This document shows, one piece after another, positions 34,497-44,023 of a stretch of 64,000 nucleotides of DNA. The notes under the pieces were generated by a model. That model had not been told where the DNA came from. It was given only the letters and a program-made list of their open reading frames with translations, and made no database searches. This DNA comes from CAISIP01 sp031396205. Its GTDB lineage: Bacteria; Pseudomonadota; Gammaproteobacteria; Burkholderiales; Burkholderiaceae_C. Every line of letters starts with the position of its first letter. The stretch's first letter is position 1. A program made the position numbers and the translations under genes. The stretch is from positions 20,556 to 84,555 of the forward strand of contig JANNKH010000080.1 in NCBI GenBank assembly GCA_031396205.1. The letters run 5' to 3'.

Positions 34497-35009
34497 ATGC
34501 AAAACCAGATCATTGCTGTTTATCCGGGGACCTTCGACCCTATGACCCTGGGGCACGAGGACGTCGTGCGCAGGGCGGCGCAACTTTTCAGTCGCGTCAT
34601 CGTCGCCGTCGCCGCCGGGCACCACAAAAAGGCCATGTTTTCGCTCGAAGAACGGGTCGACATGGCGCGTGAGGTGGTACGGCCCTATCCCCATGTAACG
34701 GTCGACAGTTTCAACGGACTGATGCGCGATTTTGTCGTCGCGGCCGGTGCCAAGGCGATGGTGCGCGGCCTGCGCGCGGTGACCGACTTCGACTATGAAT
34801 TTCAGCTTGCCGGCATGAACCGCTCCCTGATGCCGGACGTCGAAACCGTATTCCTGACCCCCAGCGACAAGTACCAGTTCATCTCCAGCACCTTCGTGCG
34901 CGAGATCGCGGTGCTCGGTGGCGAGGTGGACAATTTTGTCGAGCCATCGGTGCTGCGCCGGCTCACCGACAAGGTGAAGGCCCTGAGAGACGCTCAGCCA
35001 CCGGCTTGA
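34497..35009 (+). CDS. coaD: Phosphopantetheine adenylyltransferase
   Basis: CoaD transfers AMP from ATP to 4'-phosphopantetheine, the penultimate step of coenzyme A synthesis. The 170-residue protein shows the nucleotidyl-transfer motif YPGTFDPMTLGHEDVV near the start, AMVRGLRAVTDFDYEFQLAG in the middle and the C-terminal FISSTFVREIAVLGG, all normal. A GGAG ribosome site precedes the ATG. The last 16 bases overlap the end of a hydrolase gene on the opposite strand. Confidence 0.96.
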   Translation: MQNQIIAVYPGTFDPMTLGHEDVVRRAAQLFSRVIVAVAAGHHKKAMFSLEERVDMAREVVRPYPHVTVDSFNGLMRDFVVAAGAKAMVRGLRAVTDFDYEFQLAGMNRSLMPDVETVFLTPSDKYQFISSTFVREIAVLGGEVDNFVEPSVLRRLTDKVKALRDAQPPA

Positions 35010-35719
35010 ACCGGCATCGGCGGCAACTGCGCCATCCAATCCAGCAGCAGCGCGTTGACGCGCTCGGGCTGCTCCATCGTCAACATGTGGCCGCAGCGCT
35101 CCAGCATCACCAGTCGCGCGTTCGGCAACAGCGCCGCGATTTCCTCTGAGCATTCGGGCGGTGTGAGCTGGTCGGAGTCGCCGCACACTACCAGCGCCGG
35201 GCAGCGCAGGGCGGCAAGATGGCGGCGCGCATCGGGCCGCGCCATGATGGCCCGGTTCTGGCGGATCAACTGCTGTGCGCCGGCATGGAGCACGAAATCC
35301 AGGTAGCGCCGCACCAGTGCCTGGTCGTCGCAGCGGCTGGCGTGGAAAGCCAATGGAACATTCGCGCGCAGCACCTCGGCGGCGCGGCCGTCGGCAAACA
35401 GCGAGATCGCCGCCTCGCGCAGCACCCGCAGGTCGTCGGTTTCCGGCCGCGCCGAGGTTCCCAGCAAGGCCAGCCCCCGCATCCGGTGCGGCGCCAGGCG
35501 GGCCACCTGCATGGCCACGATGCCGCCCATCGATGCGCCGCACAGTATCAGATCGCCCGGATGCTCCTCGAGCAGCGTAGTCGCCATGGTCTCGATCGAG
35601 TCGCAGCGGGCATGCACATCGGTCACATGCGCGCGCAAGTGGGCGGGCATGGCGCCGAGTTGCGCCTGCCACATCACGGCGTCCGAAGCCAGTCCGGGAA
35701 GCAAAATCAATTGGGTCAT
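34994..35719 (-). CDS. Alpha/beta hydrolase
   Basis: This 241-residue hydrolase shows ILLPGLASDAVMWQ near the start, the nucleophile elbow CGASMGGIVAMQVA, the acid in VVCGDSDQLTPPECSE and the histidine in ERCGHMLTMEQPERV, so the catalytic triad is complete. It resembles the MhpC/menaquinone-type esterase group, but the substrate is unclear. The start selected is the ATG of MTQLILLPG; 28 extra upstream residues look non-coding. Its end overlaps coaD by 16 bases tail to tail, which is tolerated but tight. Confidence 0.88.
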   Translation of the reverse strand: MTQLILLPGLASDAVMWQAQLGAMPAHLRAHVTDVHARCDSIETMATTLLEEHPGDLILCGASMGGIVAMQVARLAPHRMRGLALLGTSARPETDDLRVLREAAISLFADGRAAEVLRANVPLAFHASRCDDQALVRRYLDFVLHAGAQQLIRQNRAIMARPDARRHLAALRCPALVVCGDSDQLTPPECSEEIAALLPNARLVMLERCGHMLTMEQPERVNALLLDWMAQLPPMPVQAGG

Positions 35720-35859
35720 TAGCGTACCTGCATGTGGCACGTTCCGGTATGCCCCCTTGGAGCGACACGGCGTGCGCATGCCCAGTTTATATCCCGCCGC
35801 CATCCGCCGACGCGGTATGCTGGGCGCTCACGACCCACGTTCACGAATGGAGGAGCACC

Positions 35860-36327
35860 ATGAAGATTTTGTTGCCGGTTGATGGATCGGAGCTGTCCCT
35901 GAAGGCGGTACAAGTGGCCATGTCGATGCTGCAGCAGGGGCTGGTGGCCGATGTCGTGCTGGCCAATGTACAGGAGCCTGCCAACCTGTACGAGATGATG
36001 ACGGCCCCCGACCCCGAAGTACTTGAGCGTGTCAGCCAGGCCGCTGGCGCCGACATCCTGGCGTCGGCGCAGGCGCTGCTCACGATGGCCAAGGTGGGCT
36101 TCGAATCCGAAGTGGCGGGCGGCGACCCGGCTCACACCATCGTCGACATTGCCGAGCGCTACCGCTGCGACCTGATCATCATGGGCGCGCGGGGTACCAG
36201 TTCGTTGCGCAGTGCGCTGCTGGGGTCGGTTTCCAACGAGGTGCTGCATGCGGCGAAAATGCCGGTGATGATCGTGAAGGCCGATGAGGAAAGGGAAGAA
36301 GCGGACGATCAGAACGAGGGGGAGTGA
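35860..36327 (+). CDS. Universal stress protein (UspA family)
   Basis: This 155-residue protein has the Usp fold: MKILLPVDGSELSLKAVQVA at the start and the ATP-binding motif MGARGTSSLRSALLGSVS, followed by VLHAAKMPVMIVK, near the end. The G-x2-G-x9-G-S pattern indicates an ATP-binding rather than UspA-like non-binding member. An acidic tail (EEREEADDQNEGE) follows. A strong AGGAG ribosome site precedes the ATG. Role in stress survival is a family-level inference. Confidence 0.92.
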   Translation: MKILLPVDGSELSLKAVQVAMSMLQQGLVADVVLANVQEPANLYEMMTAPDPEVLERVSQAAGADILASAQALLTMAKVGFESEVAGGDPAHTIVDIAERYRCDLIIMGARGTSSLRSALLGSVSNEVLHAAKMPVMIVKADEEREEADDQNEGE

Positions 36328-36378
36328 GATTGGCGGTTGTGGCCCACGACGGGGTGCTGGCAAGCGTGCACCGCGCTC

Positions 36379-37729
36379 TCAGGCCGAGACGTCCAGCCCC
36401 AACTTGCGGTAGCTGCATTGCGCCAATCGCTGCAGGCGCAGTGATTGCGGTTGCTGGTTGCAGCGCTGCTGCACCAGTTGCTGCACCGCATTCCATTGCC
36501 CGGTGCGCATCAGCGCATCGAGGTGGATTTGGTCGAACAGATCGCGTTGCGCGTGGCTGCCGCCGATCTGCAGCAGTCGGGGCAGCGCCAGTCCCAAGGC
36601 CTCGACCGCTTGGGCGTAGCGGCCCTGTGCATGCGCCATCAGACCCTGTGCGGCCGGCACTGCGACGTGTTGCCAGATGTCGGCGCCTGCCCCTGCACCC
36701 GTGTCGCCCTCGACAACCGATGACTGTCGTCTTTCGATGTTGCGCATCAAGGTCTGCGCTTCGGGCCGGCCGGCCCGCGCAAGCCCGCGCAAGCCCGTAC
36801 AGGTACTGCAGGTCCAGGAACGGCAGTACCTGGTCATCCAGTCGCAGTCGGAGGTGCTCGGCCACATCGTGCCAGCGCTCGCCGACATCGACGCCTGCCA
36901 ATTCCAGCCGTGCCAACAGGGATACCGCGCCGATCTGGTCCTGCGAATACGCCTTGACCACACCCCAGACCTGCTGGTCGTAGGTTTGCAGCGCCAGCTC
37001 GTCCATACCCAGGTCAATCGCAAACAGCGCCAGGTGCCACCAGTTGTGGGTGACCATGAAGGAGTTCAGCCCGGTCCAGGTCGGGCTGCTGTGCTGCATG
37101 AACTGCAAACCCTCCTGGAGCCGACCCTGGGTCAGCATCACATGGGCCAGGGCGTGCTGGGCCCAGGGTTCGCGCTCCGTCATGGCCAGGGCCGTGCGCG
37201 CGGCGGCCTCTGCCTGCGCCATCCGATGGCACTGCTCCCAGGCGAACGCCGCCATGCCGTGCATCTGCGGCACGTCCGATGCGGCGGGCAATGCCGACAG
37301 CGCCAGGCGCAACATGCCGGGCGCATCGCCCCGATTGAAACGGTGGTACTGGCCCAGCTTGACTGAAACCAGGTCGCGCGGATGGGCCAGCGCCTGTTCG
37401 TCGTGCAGGCGCATTGCGCGCGCGATATCACCGTCAACCCATGCCCCGATGGCTGCGACAAACCGGCGCTCGCGCTCGCTGGCCTTGGGCGCTGCGCTCC
37501 TGGCCGCGGCCAGGAATGGACCGGCGTTGACCGGACCCTCCCGTGACTCGGCAAACATGTGCAGCGCGGCGCAACAGGCCTGCACGATGGCGCTGTCGTC
37601 GCGATCGGCTACATCGAGCACATGGACGGCGCGGGCCTCGCAGGTGATGAATCCCTCGACGAAATCGTTCAGGGCCGGCAGGCTGGCCGGATCGTGCAGA
37701 TGCACCGGATTTCCCAGGCTGTCGTTCAT
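36379..37729 (-). pseudogene. TPR protein (TTC38-like), frameshifted by a 10-bp duplication
   Basis: The N-terminal part (from MNDSLGNPVHLHD) resembles bacterial tetratricopeptide repeat 38 proteins, with EPWAQHALAHVMLTQGRLQE and FMVTHNWWHLALFAIDLGMD as clear family segments. At LQYLYGLARA the frame changes: the reading from upstream continues into unrelated sequence, whereas the proper C-terminus (AGRPEAQTLMRN through AQCSYRKLGLDVSA) is in another frame ending at 36379. A 10-bp tandem duplication at 36777-36796 causes this, and removing one copy restores a single frame of about 446 residues. As it stands the product would be truncated or changed after about residue 320. A sequencing error cannot be excluded. 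Confidence 0.75.
36777..36796. repeat. 10-bp tandem duplication causing a frameshift
   Basis: GCGCAAGCCC occurs twice back to back (36777-36786 and 36787-36796). On the coding strand deleting one copy joins YGLARA to GRPEAQTLM in one frame. Ten bases is not a multiple of three, so gain or loss of a copy switches the gene off or on. Confidence 0.9.
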
Positions 37730-37867
37730 CGCGCTGTCCTGTTCAAGGTCGGCGTCAATCCGCGTTGGTGCGCCAGACGATGGTCCCGATGGCGAATCCT
37801 GCGGGCAACAGACATCCGGCAGCAGCGCGACTGCCACAGGATGTCCTGTTCACGGACGCAGCGCCTG

Positions 37868-39364
37868 TCAACTCCAGGACATGACCGAAAGATCGTTGGC
37901 AAAGGTCGGCATGTCTTTCCACAGCCCCTTGAGCCTCTTGTCGGCGACGGTCGGCAGTTGTGGCTGGAACAAAAAGCCGTTGACCGCATCATTGGCCAGC
38001 ATCTGCTGGGCCTCACCCAGCAGCTTGGCGCGCTCGTCCGCACGTGGTGCATTGTTGATCTTCTTGTACAGCTCGTTGAACTTCGGGTTGTTGTAGCCCC
38101 AGTAGTAGTCAGGGTTGGCGTAGTTGCCGAGGTCAAACGGCTCGACATGCAACACGATCGTGAGGTCGAAGTCTCCGGTCTTGAAAGGGCCGCTGAGCCA
38201 TTGCGCCCATTCGACGTTCTCGATCTTGGCGATGATGCCGATCTTGGCCAACTGGGCAGCGATTACTTCGCCTCCCTGGCGCGCGTAGGAGGGCGGTGGC
38301 AACTTGAGGGACAGGTTCAGTGGGGTCTTGACGCCGGCCTCGGCCAGCAATGCCTTGGCCTTCTCGATATTGAAAGGATTGATGCCGGTGGTGTCGATGA
38401 AACCGGGCAAGCCGCGCACATAGTGGCTGCCGATGGGGGCACCATACCCGTCAGCCCCACCTTCGACCACGGCCTTGCGGTCGATGGCCGCCAGGATCGC
38501 CCGGCGCACGCGTACATCGTCGAGCGGCTTTTTCTTGTTGTTGATTGTGAGAATCGTCTTGCCCTGCGAGTTGCCGATCAGTACCTGGAATTTGGGGTTG
38601 GCCTTGAATTGCGGTACGGCCCGCGTGCCGATGCGTGGAAAAGCGTCCACGTCGCCAGCCAGCAGGGCGGCGGCCTGGGCGGCGGGGTCACTGATGAAGC
38701 GGAACGTCACCTTCTTGAGTTTGATGGCGGCCGCATTGTGGTAGCCATCCCACTTGGTCAGCACAACCGATGAGCCCTTGTTCCAGGTCTCAACCTTGTA
38801 GGGTCCGGTGCCGATCGGCTTGGTGGCATTGGTCTCGGCGCTCTTGGGCTCGACAATGGCGGCGGTGCCCAGGCCCATGCCGAACAGGAAATTGGGATCG
38901 AGTTCGGTGTTCAGGATGACGACCGTATGCTCGTCGATCGCTGCCACGCGCGCCAGGGACGCAAACTTTCGCTTGTCCTTGTTGATGCTTTTCTCGGCCC
39001 CCGCGCGCTCAAACGAAAACCTCACCGCGTTGGCATTGAAGGGCTCGCCATTCTGGAACTTGACGCCCTTGCGCAGTTTGAATGTATAGGTCTTGAGATC
39101 AGGCGATACTTCCCAACTCTCTGCCAGCAGCGGTGACACCGTGCCGTCCTGGTTGATCTTGGTCAGCGTCTCGTACACGTTGTACAGCGTGACTTCGGAA
39201 ATGGACTGCGCTGCGCCACCGGTCGGGTCCAGCCCGGGTGTCGGTTCGAGCGCCATGCCGATCGTCAGCGTGTCCTTCCTCGACTGCGCCTGGGCGGCAA
39301 AAGGAACCTGAGCCAGCGCGGCGCTGGCAACGGAGGATGTTAGTACGGTGCGGCGATTGACCAT
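37868..39364 (-). CDS. Peptide/oligopeptide ABC transporter substrate-binding protein
   Basis: This 498-residue periplasmic protein belongs to solute-binding family 5. It starts with a signal peptide ending FAAQAQ and continues with DTLTIGMALEPTPGLDP, the KLRKGVKFQNGEPFNANAV segment typical of DppA/OppA and GIGPYK-like TKPIGTGPYKVETWNKG. The likely ligand is a peptide or a similar amphipathic solute; family members also bind nickel, glutathione or opines. It is the last gene of a minus-strand set of five that encodes a complete importer, starting with the permease at 43552. Confidence 0.88.
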   Translation of the reverse strand: MVNRRTVLTSSVASAALAQVPFAAQAQSRKDTLTIGMALEPTPGLDPTGGAAQSISEVTLYNVYETLTKINQDGTVSPLLAESWEVSPDLKTYTFKLRKGVKFQNGEPFNANAVRFSFERAGAEKSINKDKRKFASLARVAAIDEHTVVILNTELDPNFLFGMGLGTAAIVEPKSAETNATKPIGTGPYKVETWNKGSSVVLTKWDGYHNAAAIKLKKVTFRFISDPAAQAAALLAGDVDAFPRIGTRAVPQFKANPKFQVLIGNSQGKTILTINNKKKPLDDVRVRRAILAAIDRKAVVEGGADGYGAPIGSHYVRGLPGFIDTTGINPFNIEKAKALLAEAGVKTPLNLSLKLPPPSYARQGGEVIAAQLAKIGIIAKIENVEWAQWLSGPFKTGDFDLTIVLHVEPFDLGNYANPDYYWGYNNPKFNELYKKINNAPRADERAKLLGEAQQMLANDAVNGFLFQPQLPTVADKRLKGLWKDMPTFANDLSVMSWS

Positions 39365-39523
39365 GGTTGTATTCCTTTCAGTGAATCAGTCGATGAGCGC
39401 AAATGCCTGCGCTGCCAGTGTCAGACAATAGCATGACGGTCGTTGTACGGGTAGCGATCGGGATCATGGAAATCCCTTGCTGCGGCCACGGACATCACCT
39501 AAATCGGCGCAGACCGGTTGCGT

Positions 39524-40579
39524 TCAACGGGATGACTCTGGTGGAATATGCGCGGCCGCAGGCAGCGCAGCTGGCGTGGCTTGCGGAAAATGGCAGGCCA
39601 CCAGATGCTCCTGGGTCAGCGGCGTCAATTCCGGACGTTGCGTATCGCACCGGTCCTGTGCGTTTGGGCAGCGGTGCGCATAGGGACAAGCGTGGGGCAA
39701 TTGCACCCGCGCCGCAACCGAGTCGGTGCGCTTGCGCTGGTCGCCCGGCTGGCGCGGCTCCATGCGGGGCACTGCGTCCAGCAGCGCGCGGGTGTAGGGA
39801 TGGGCCGCATTGCGAAACAGCGTCTGCGGCCTGCCTCGCTCGACGATCCGGCCCTGAAAGATCACCGCGACATCGGCGCACAGGTGGTCGACCACAGCCA
39901 GGTCATGGCTGATTAGCAGATAGGTGACATCGAACTCGGCCTGAAGATCCTGCATCAGGTTGAGCACCTGTGCCTGCACCGAGACGTCCAGCGCGCTGAC
40001 AGGTTCGTCGGCAACGATCAGCCGGGGCCGCGTGATGAGCGCGCGCGCAATCGCAATGCGCTGGCGCTGGCCGCCGGAGAATTCATGCGGATATTTCTCC
40101 AGGTCGCTCGCCCGCAGGCCGACCGACAGCAGGACTTCCTGCGCTCTGCGGGCCTGGTCCGCCGGCGTGGTGTCGGCCTGGGCCTGCAGCGGCTCGGTCA
40201 CGATGCGCGACACCGTCTGGCGCGGGTCCAGTGAACCGTAGGGGTCCTGGAACACCATCTGGAAATCGCGCCGCGCCTGGCGCAGGCTCAACGGGTCGAG
40301 TGTGGCCATGTCGCGTCCCAGGATGTGTACGCTGCCGCTGCTGGGCGGCTCCAGCGCCATGACCAGTCGCGCCAGTGTCGACTTGCCCGATCCGGATTCG
40401 CCCACGATGCCCAGGCTGCGTCCGGCATACAAGGCAAAACTCACGCCCTGCAGCGCATGCACCAGGGGCGGGGCCTGCCACAACTTCTCGCGTGGCAGCT
40501 TGTAGGTGCGTGTGACCTGGTCGACGACCAGCAACGGGTCGCTTGGCGAGGCAGCGGTGCCGGGGGTCATCGATGTCAT
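39524..40579 (-). CDS. Peptide ABC transporter ATP-binding protein, DppF-like
   Basis: This 351-residue ATPase has the Walker A loop GIVGESGSGKSTLA, the signature EFSGGQRQRIAIARALITRP and the Walker B VADEPVSALDVSVQAQVLNL, followed by the switch histidine in LLISHDLAVV. A C-terminal Cys-rich segment (PYAHRCPNAQDRC near residue 310) is the oligopeptide-transporter C-terminal motif that binds an iron-sulfur cluster in some members. The start overlaps the preceding ATPase gene by ATGA. Confidence 0.9.
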   Translation of the reverse strand: MTSMTPGTAASPSDPLLVVDQVTRTYKLPREKLWQAPPLVHALQGVSFALYAGRSLGIVGESGSGKSTLARLVMALEPPSSGSVHILGRDMATLDPLSLRQARRDFQMVFQDPYGSLDPRQTVSRIVTEPLQAQADTTPADQARRAQEVLLSVGLRASDLEKYPHEFSGGQRQRIAIARALITRPRLIVADEPVSALDVSVQAQVLNLMQDLQAEFDVTYLLISHDLAVVDHLCADVAVIFQGRIVERGRPQTLFRNAAHPYTRALLDAVPRMEPRQPGDQRKRTDSVAARVQLPHACPYAHRCPNAQDRCDTQRPELTPLTQEHLVACHFPQATPAALPAAAHIPPESSR

Positions 40580-41553
40580 CGCGGGTCCTGCGCCATGACC
40601 ACTGCGAGCCGCAGGCAGCTTGCCTCGTGGCCCGGGTCGATCGTCTCTGCAGGTGGGCGGGTCGTGACACATGCCGGTTGCGCCCAGGAGCAGCGGTCGG
40701 CAAAGGCACAGCCGGCGGGCAGGTCGACCAGTTCCGGCACGGTGCCATCGATCGTCGTCAGTCGCGTTCCTGCGGGCGCACCCAGTCGGGGCCTGGCGCC
40801 AAAAAGGCCTCGGGTGTAGGGGTGCGCCCTATGGCCAAATACCTGCCGCGTGGCGCCGCTTTCAATCACACTGCCGCCATACATCACCATCATGCGTTCG
40901 ACGTTCTGTGCAATCACGCCCAGATCGTGCGAGATCAACAGCAGCGCCATCGAGCGCTCGAGCACCAGGTCGTGGATCAGGTCGAGGATCTGGCCCTGGA
41001 TGGTCACGTCCAGTGCGGTAGTGGGTTCGTCGGCGATCAGGATGTCGGGCTCACAGGCCAGCGCCATCGCAATCGTGATGCGCTGGCGCTGGCCGCCGGA
41101 GAACTGGTGTGGATAGGCGTGGATGCGACCCGCCGCATTGCCGATTCCGACGCGCTCGAGCAGGTTGATGGTCTGTGCGCGGGATTGTTCGCGCCCGATG
41201 CCGCGGTGCAGGCGCATCGGTTCGGCCACCTGGTGGCCGATGGTATGGACGGGGTTGAGTGCCGTCATCGGCTCCTGGAAAATCATGCCGATCCGGTTGC
41301 CGCGCAACCGCCGCAAAGCCGCATCGCTTTGGCCGACCAGTTCCTGGCCGTCGAAGCGGATGCTTCCGGTCACCGTGGCATTTTCGGGCAACAGCCCCAT
41401 CAGCGCCATGGCAGTGATCGATTTTCCGCAACCCGACTCACCGACCAGCCCCAGTGTGTCGCCGCGCTTGAGTCCAAAACTGACATTGCGAATGGCATCG
41501 GCCGGACCGCGTTGGGTCTGCAGGCGCACGCTGAGATCGGAGACTTCGAGCAT
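40576..41553 (-). CDS. Peptide ABC transporter ATP-binding protein, DppD-like
   Basis: This 325-residue ATPase shows the Walker A loop GLVGESGCGKSITAMAL, the signature QFSGGQRQRITIAMALACEP and the Walker B IADEPTTALDVTIQGQILDL. The C-terminal CAFADRCSWAQPAC segment is the family's cysteine motif. The start chosen is the ATG of MLEVSDLSV; a TTG two codons earlier is an alternative. It overlaps the DppF-like gene by four bases and follows the DppC-like permease by about 50 bases, so these genes are co-transcribed. Confidence 0.9.
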   Translation of the reverse strand: MLEVSDLSVRLQTQRGPADAIRNVSFGLKRGDTLGLVGESGCGKSITAMALMGLLPENATVTGSIRFDGQELVGQSDAALRRLRGNRIGMIFQEPMTALNPVHTIGHQVAEPMRLHRGIGREQSRAQTINLLERVGIGNAAGRIHAYPHQFSGGQRQRITIAMALACEPDILIADEPTTALDVTIQGQILDLIHDLVLERSMALLLISHDLGVIAQNVERMMVMYGGSVIESGATRQVFGHRAHPYTRGLFGARPRLGAPAGTRLTTIDGTVPELVDLPAGCAFADRCSWAQPACVTTRPPAETIDPGHEASCLRLAVVMAQDPR

Positions 41554-41604
41554 CGGCAATGGGCGTGTCGTGTGTCGCAGGGCAGTTCAGCGCGAGCCTG
41601 GCGC

Positions 41605-42510
41605 TTAGCGCTTGCGGGCCAGCCGGGGGTCCATCAGGTCGCGCAGCCCATCACCCAGCAGGTTCAGGCCCAGCACGGCCATGGCGATGGCCACACCGGG
41701 AAAGACAGCGAGCAGCGGCGCCTGAAATAGAAGTGTCTGGGCCTCGGCCAGCATACGACCCCAGGATGGTTGTGGCGGTTGCGTGCCCAGCCCCAGGTAG
41801 GACAACGCGGCCTCGGCCAGGATCGCGATCGCGAACCGGATCGTGACCTGCACTGTCAATACCGACAGGATATTGGGTAGCACATGGTCCATCGTGATGC
41901 TCCACGGGCCCTTGCCACAGGCCCGTGCCGCCAGCACGAACTCGCGCGACCAGATGGCGTTGGCCGAGGCCCGGGTAATGCGCGCGAAGGTCGGTATGTT
42001 GAAGATGCCGATCGCGATGATGGAATTGACGATGCCGGCGCCGAACACGGCCGTCATCATGATGGCCGACAGAATGGCCGGGAAGGCGAACGTGAAATCG
42101 GACAGCCGCATGATCAGCTCCTCGACCCAGCCGCGACGGGCGGCCGCGATCAGGCCGAACGCCGTGCCGGCAAGCAGGCCGATGCTCACTGCAATCACCC
42201 CCACCAGAATCGAATTGCGCGCGCCCACCAGCAGCAGCGACGCGACGTCGCGCCCGAACGCGTCGGTACCCAGCCAGTGCGCTGCGGTGGGGCCTTGCAG
42301 CTTGCCGGGCAGGTCCATCTCATACGGCGACCAGGGGGTCCAGACCAGCGACAGCGCCGCTGCAAACAACAGCAGCAGGGTCAAAACACCGCCCAACACG
42401 AAGCTGCGGTGTCCCATCGCGCGGCGCAGGAACGGGACCATGCCCGTGGCAGGCGGGGACGCAGCGGCGGCGGGTGCGACGATCACTGGACTATCCTGCG
42501 TGCAGCGCAC
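41605..42510 (-). CDS. Peptide ABC transporter permease, DppC-like
   Basis: This 301-residue permease has about six helices. LGTDAFGRDVASLLLVGARN and the EAA loop REFVLAARACGKGPWSITMDHVLPN (seen as REFVLAARACGKG then DHVLPNILS) match the DppC/OppC type. WGRMLAEAQ near the C-terminus is typical of the group. The reading frame begins with GTG at 42510; internal starts (for example before MVPFLRR) are also possible. It pairs with the DppB-like subunit encoded 91 bases upstream. Confidence 0.9.
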   Translation of the reverse strand: MRCTQDSPVIVAPAAAASPPATGMVPFLRRAMGHRSFVLGGVLTLLLLFAAALSLVWTPWSPYEMDLPGKLQGPTAAHWLGTDAFGRDVASLLLVGARNSILVGVIAVSIGLLAGTAFGLIAAARRGWVEELIMRLSDFTFAFPAILSAIMMTAVFGAGIVNSIIAIGIFNIPTFARITRASANAIWSREFVLAARACGKGPWSITMDHVLPNILSVLTVQVTIRFAIAILAEAALSYLGLGTQPPQPSWGRMLAEAQTLLFQAPLLAVFPGVAIAMAVLGLNLLGDGLRDLMDPRLARKR

Positions 42511-42601
42511 TGCGGAATTCGCCTTGGGAGCGGCCCGGCGGCGAATGCCGTCGCCTGTGCATGGCGTGCAACCGTGTGCGTCGTTGCTGCTGCTGCTCGG
42601 T

Positions 42602-43552
42602 TCATATGTCGCTGGCCTTGACCCGCGGATCGATCACCGCGTAGAGCACGTCGACGACAAAGTTGACCACCACCACCATCGTGGCCAGGAACATCACGCA
42701 ATTGCGTACCACGATCAGGTCGCGGTTGGAGATCGACTGGAAGATCAGGCGGCCCAGACCCGGCAGGTAGAACACGTTCTCCACGACGATGGTGCCGGCC
42801 AGCAATTCGGCCGATTGAAGCCCCATGACGGTGATGACCGGAATCATGGCATTGCGCAGTACATGACCCCACAGGGTGGCGCGCTGCGACAGGCCCTTGG
42901 CCCGGGCGGTGCGCACATAGTCCTCGCGCATGACCTCCAGTACGGCCGATCGCGTGATACGCGCCAGGATGGCCGACTGGACCACCGCCAGCGACAGCGC
43001 CGGCAGCAACAGCGCGTGCAGCCCCGGGCCGATACCTTCCTCCCAGCCCGGGAACCCGCCGGCGGAGAACCATTGCAACTTGACCGCGAACAGCAGGATC
43101 AGCAGGATTGCGAACCAGAAATTGGGTATGGCGATGCCGACCTGCGTCAGTCCCATGATCCCGACATCGCCGAGCCGGTTGTGCCGGGCGGCTGCATAGA
43201 TGCCTGCCACCAGCGCCAGTACCGTTGTCAGGCTCATCGCCATTAGCGCCAACGGGACAGTCAGGGTCAGGCGTTCGAGCATCAATTGGGCGACCGGCGA
43301 ACTGTAGGCATAACTGTCGCCAAGCTCGCCGGTCAACATGCCGATGACCCAGTTCCAGTAGCGTTCGGACGCCGGCAGGTCCAGTCCCAGCTTGGTGGCC
43401 AGCGCCTGCACGGCCTCGGGCGATGCGTCCGGTCCCATCATGATCTCGGCCGCGTTGCCGGGCAGGATCTCGAGCACCAGGAACACCACGATCGAGGCGC
43501 CGATCAGCGTGGCGATCAGCGTCAGGACGCGTTTGAAGAGGAAGGGACCCAT
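42602..43552 (-). CDS. Peptide ABC transporter permease, DppB-like
   Basis: This 316-residue permease begins MGPFLFKRVLTLIATLIGAS, the usual DppB start, and contains the EAA loop EDYVRTARAKGLSQR followed by HVLRNAMIPVITVMGLQ and the GTIVVENVFYLPGLGRLI segment, all family landmarks. It is the first gene of the transporter operon, in the order B, C, D, F, binding protein. A ferredoxin gene diverges from it at a distance of about 160 bases. The likely cargo is peptide, but nickel or other solutes cannot be excluded. Confidence 0.92.
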   Translation of the reverse strand: MGPFLFKRVLTLIATLIGASIVVFLVLEILPGNAAEIMMGPDASPEAVQALATKLGLDLPASERYWNWVIGMLTGELGDSYAYSSPVAQLMLERLTLTVPLALMAMSLTTVLALVAGIYAAARHNRLGDVGIMGLTQVGIAIPNFWFAILLILLFAVKLQWFSAGGFPGWEEGIGPGLHALLLPALSLAVVQSAILARITRSAVLEVMREDYVRTARAKGLSQRATLWGHVLRNAMIPVITVMGLQSAELLAGTIVVENVFYLPGLGRLIFQSISNRDLIVVRNCVMFLATMVVVVNFVVDVLYAVIDPRVKASDI

Positions 43553-43710
43553 GTCGGTGATTCAGGCGCAGGGTGTGCAGCGACGCCGTGTCGACATGCA
43601 AGCGCCCCTGCCGCGAACCTGGGTCAGCGGTCGGGACATTCGAAGGCGGGGATAATCAAACACAGGTGCCAGGTGCTGGCGCCGCTGCGCAGAAACCGTC
43701 CCGACACTTC

Positions 43711-43980
43711 ATGTCTCTGATCATTACCGATGAGTGCATCAACTGTGATGTGTGTGAGCCCGAGTGTCCGAACGAAGCGATCTTTCTTGGGCAGGAAATA
43801 TATGAGATTGACCCGCACAAGTGTACCGAATGTGTGGGGCATTTCGACGAACCGCAGTGCGTTCAGGTATGCCCGGTTGCCTGCATTCCGGTCCACCCGG
43901 ATTTCATCGAGGACAAGGACAGCCTGTGGCGCAAATTCCAGCGGCTGCAGGTGGCGGCAGGTCCCGATGGCCTGATCTGA
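43711..43980 (+). CDS. YfhL-type 2[4Fe-4S] ferredoxin
   Basis: This 89-residue protein has two cluster motifs. The first is CINCDVCEPECPN (Cys-x2-Cys-x2-Cys-x3-Cys) and the second is CTECVGHFDEPQCVQVCPV, with the longer spacing that characterises the YfhL/Allochromatium-type low-potential ferredoxins. All eight ligands are present. The role is electron transfer, perhaps in iron-sulfur or redox-stress metabolism. In many relatives the gene lies directly after coaD, but here it is about 8.7 kb from coaD, divergent from the peptide transporter. Confidence 0.93.
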   Translation: MSLIITDECINCDVCEPECPNEAIFLGQEIYEIDPHKCTECVGHFDEPQCVQVCPVACIPVHPDFIEDKDSLWRKFQRLQVAAGPDGLI

Positions 43981-44023
43981 CGCCCGGGGGGCTAAGGCGC
44001 GTTGCGCAGCGCCGTTGGCCGAC

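Noticed and set aside
33588..35768. 726-codon frame on the minus strand
   Set aside because: It covers rsmD and coaD antisense and the alpha/beta hydrolase in the wrong frame; the real hydrolase reads in another frame with an intact catalytic triad.
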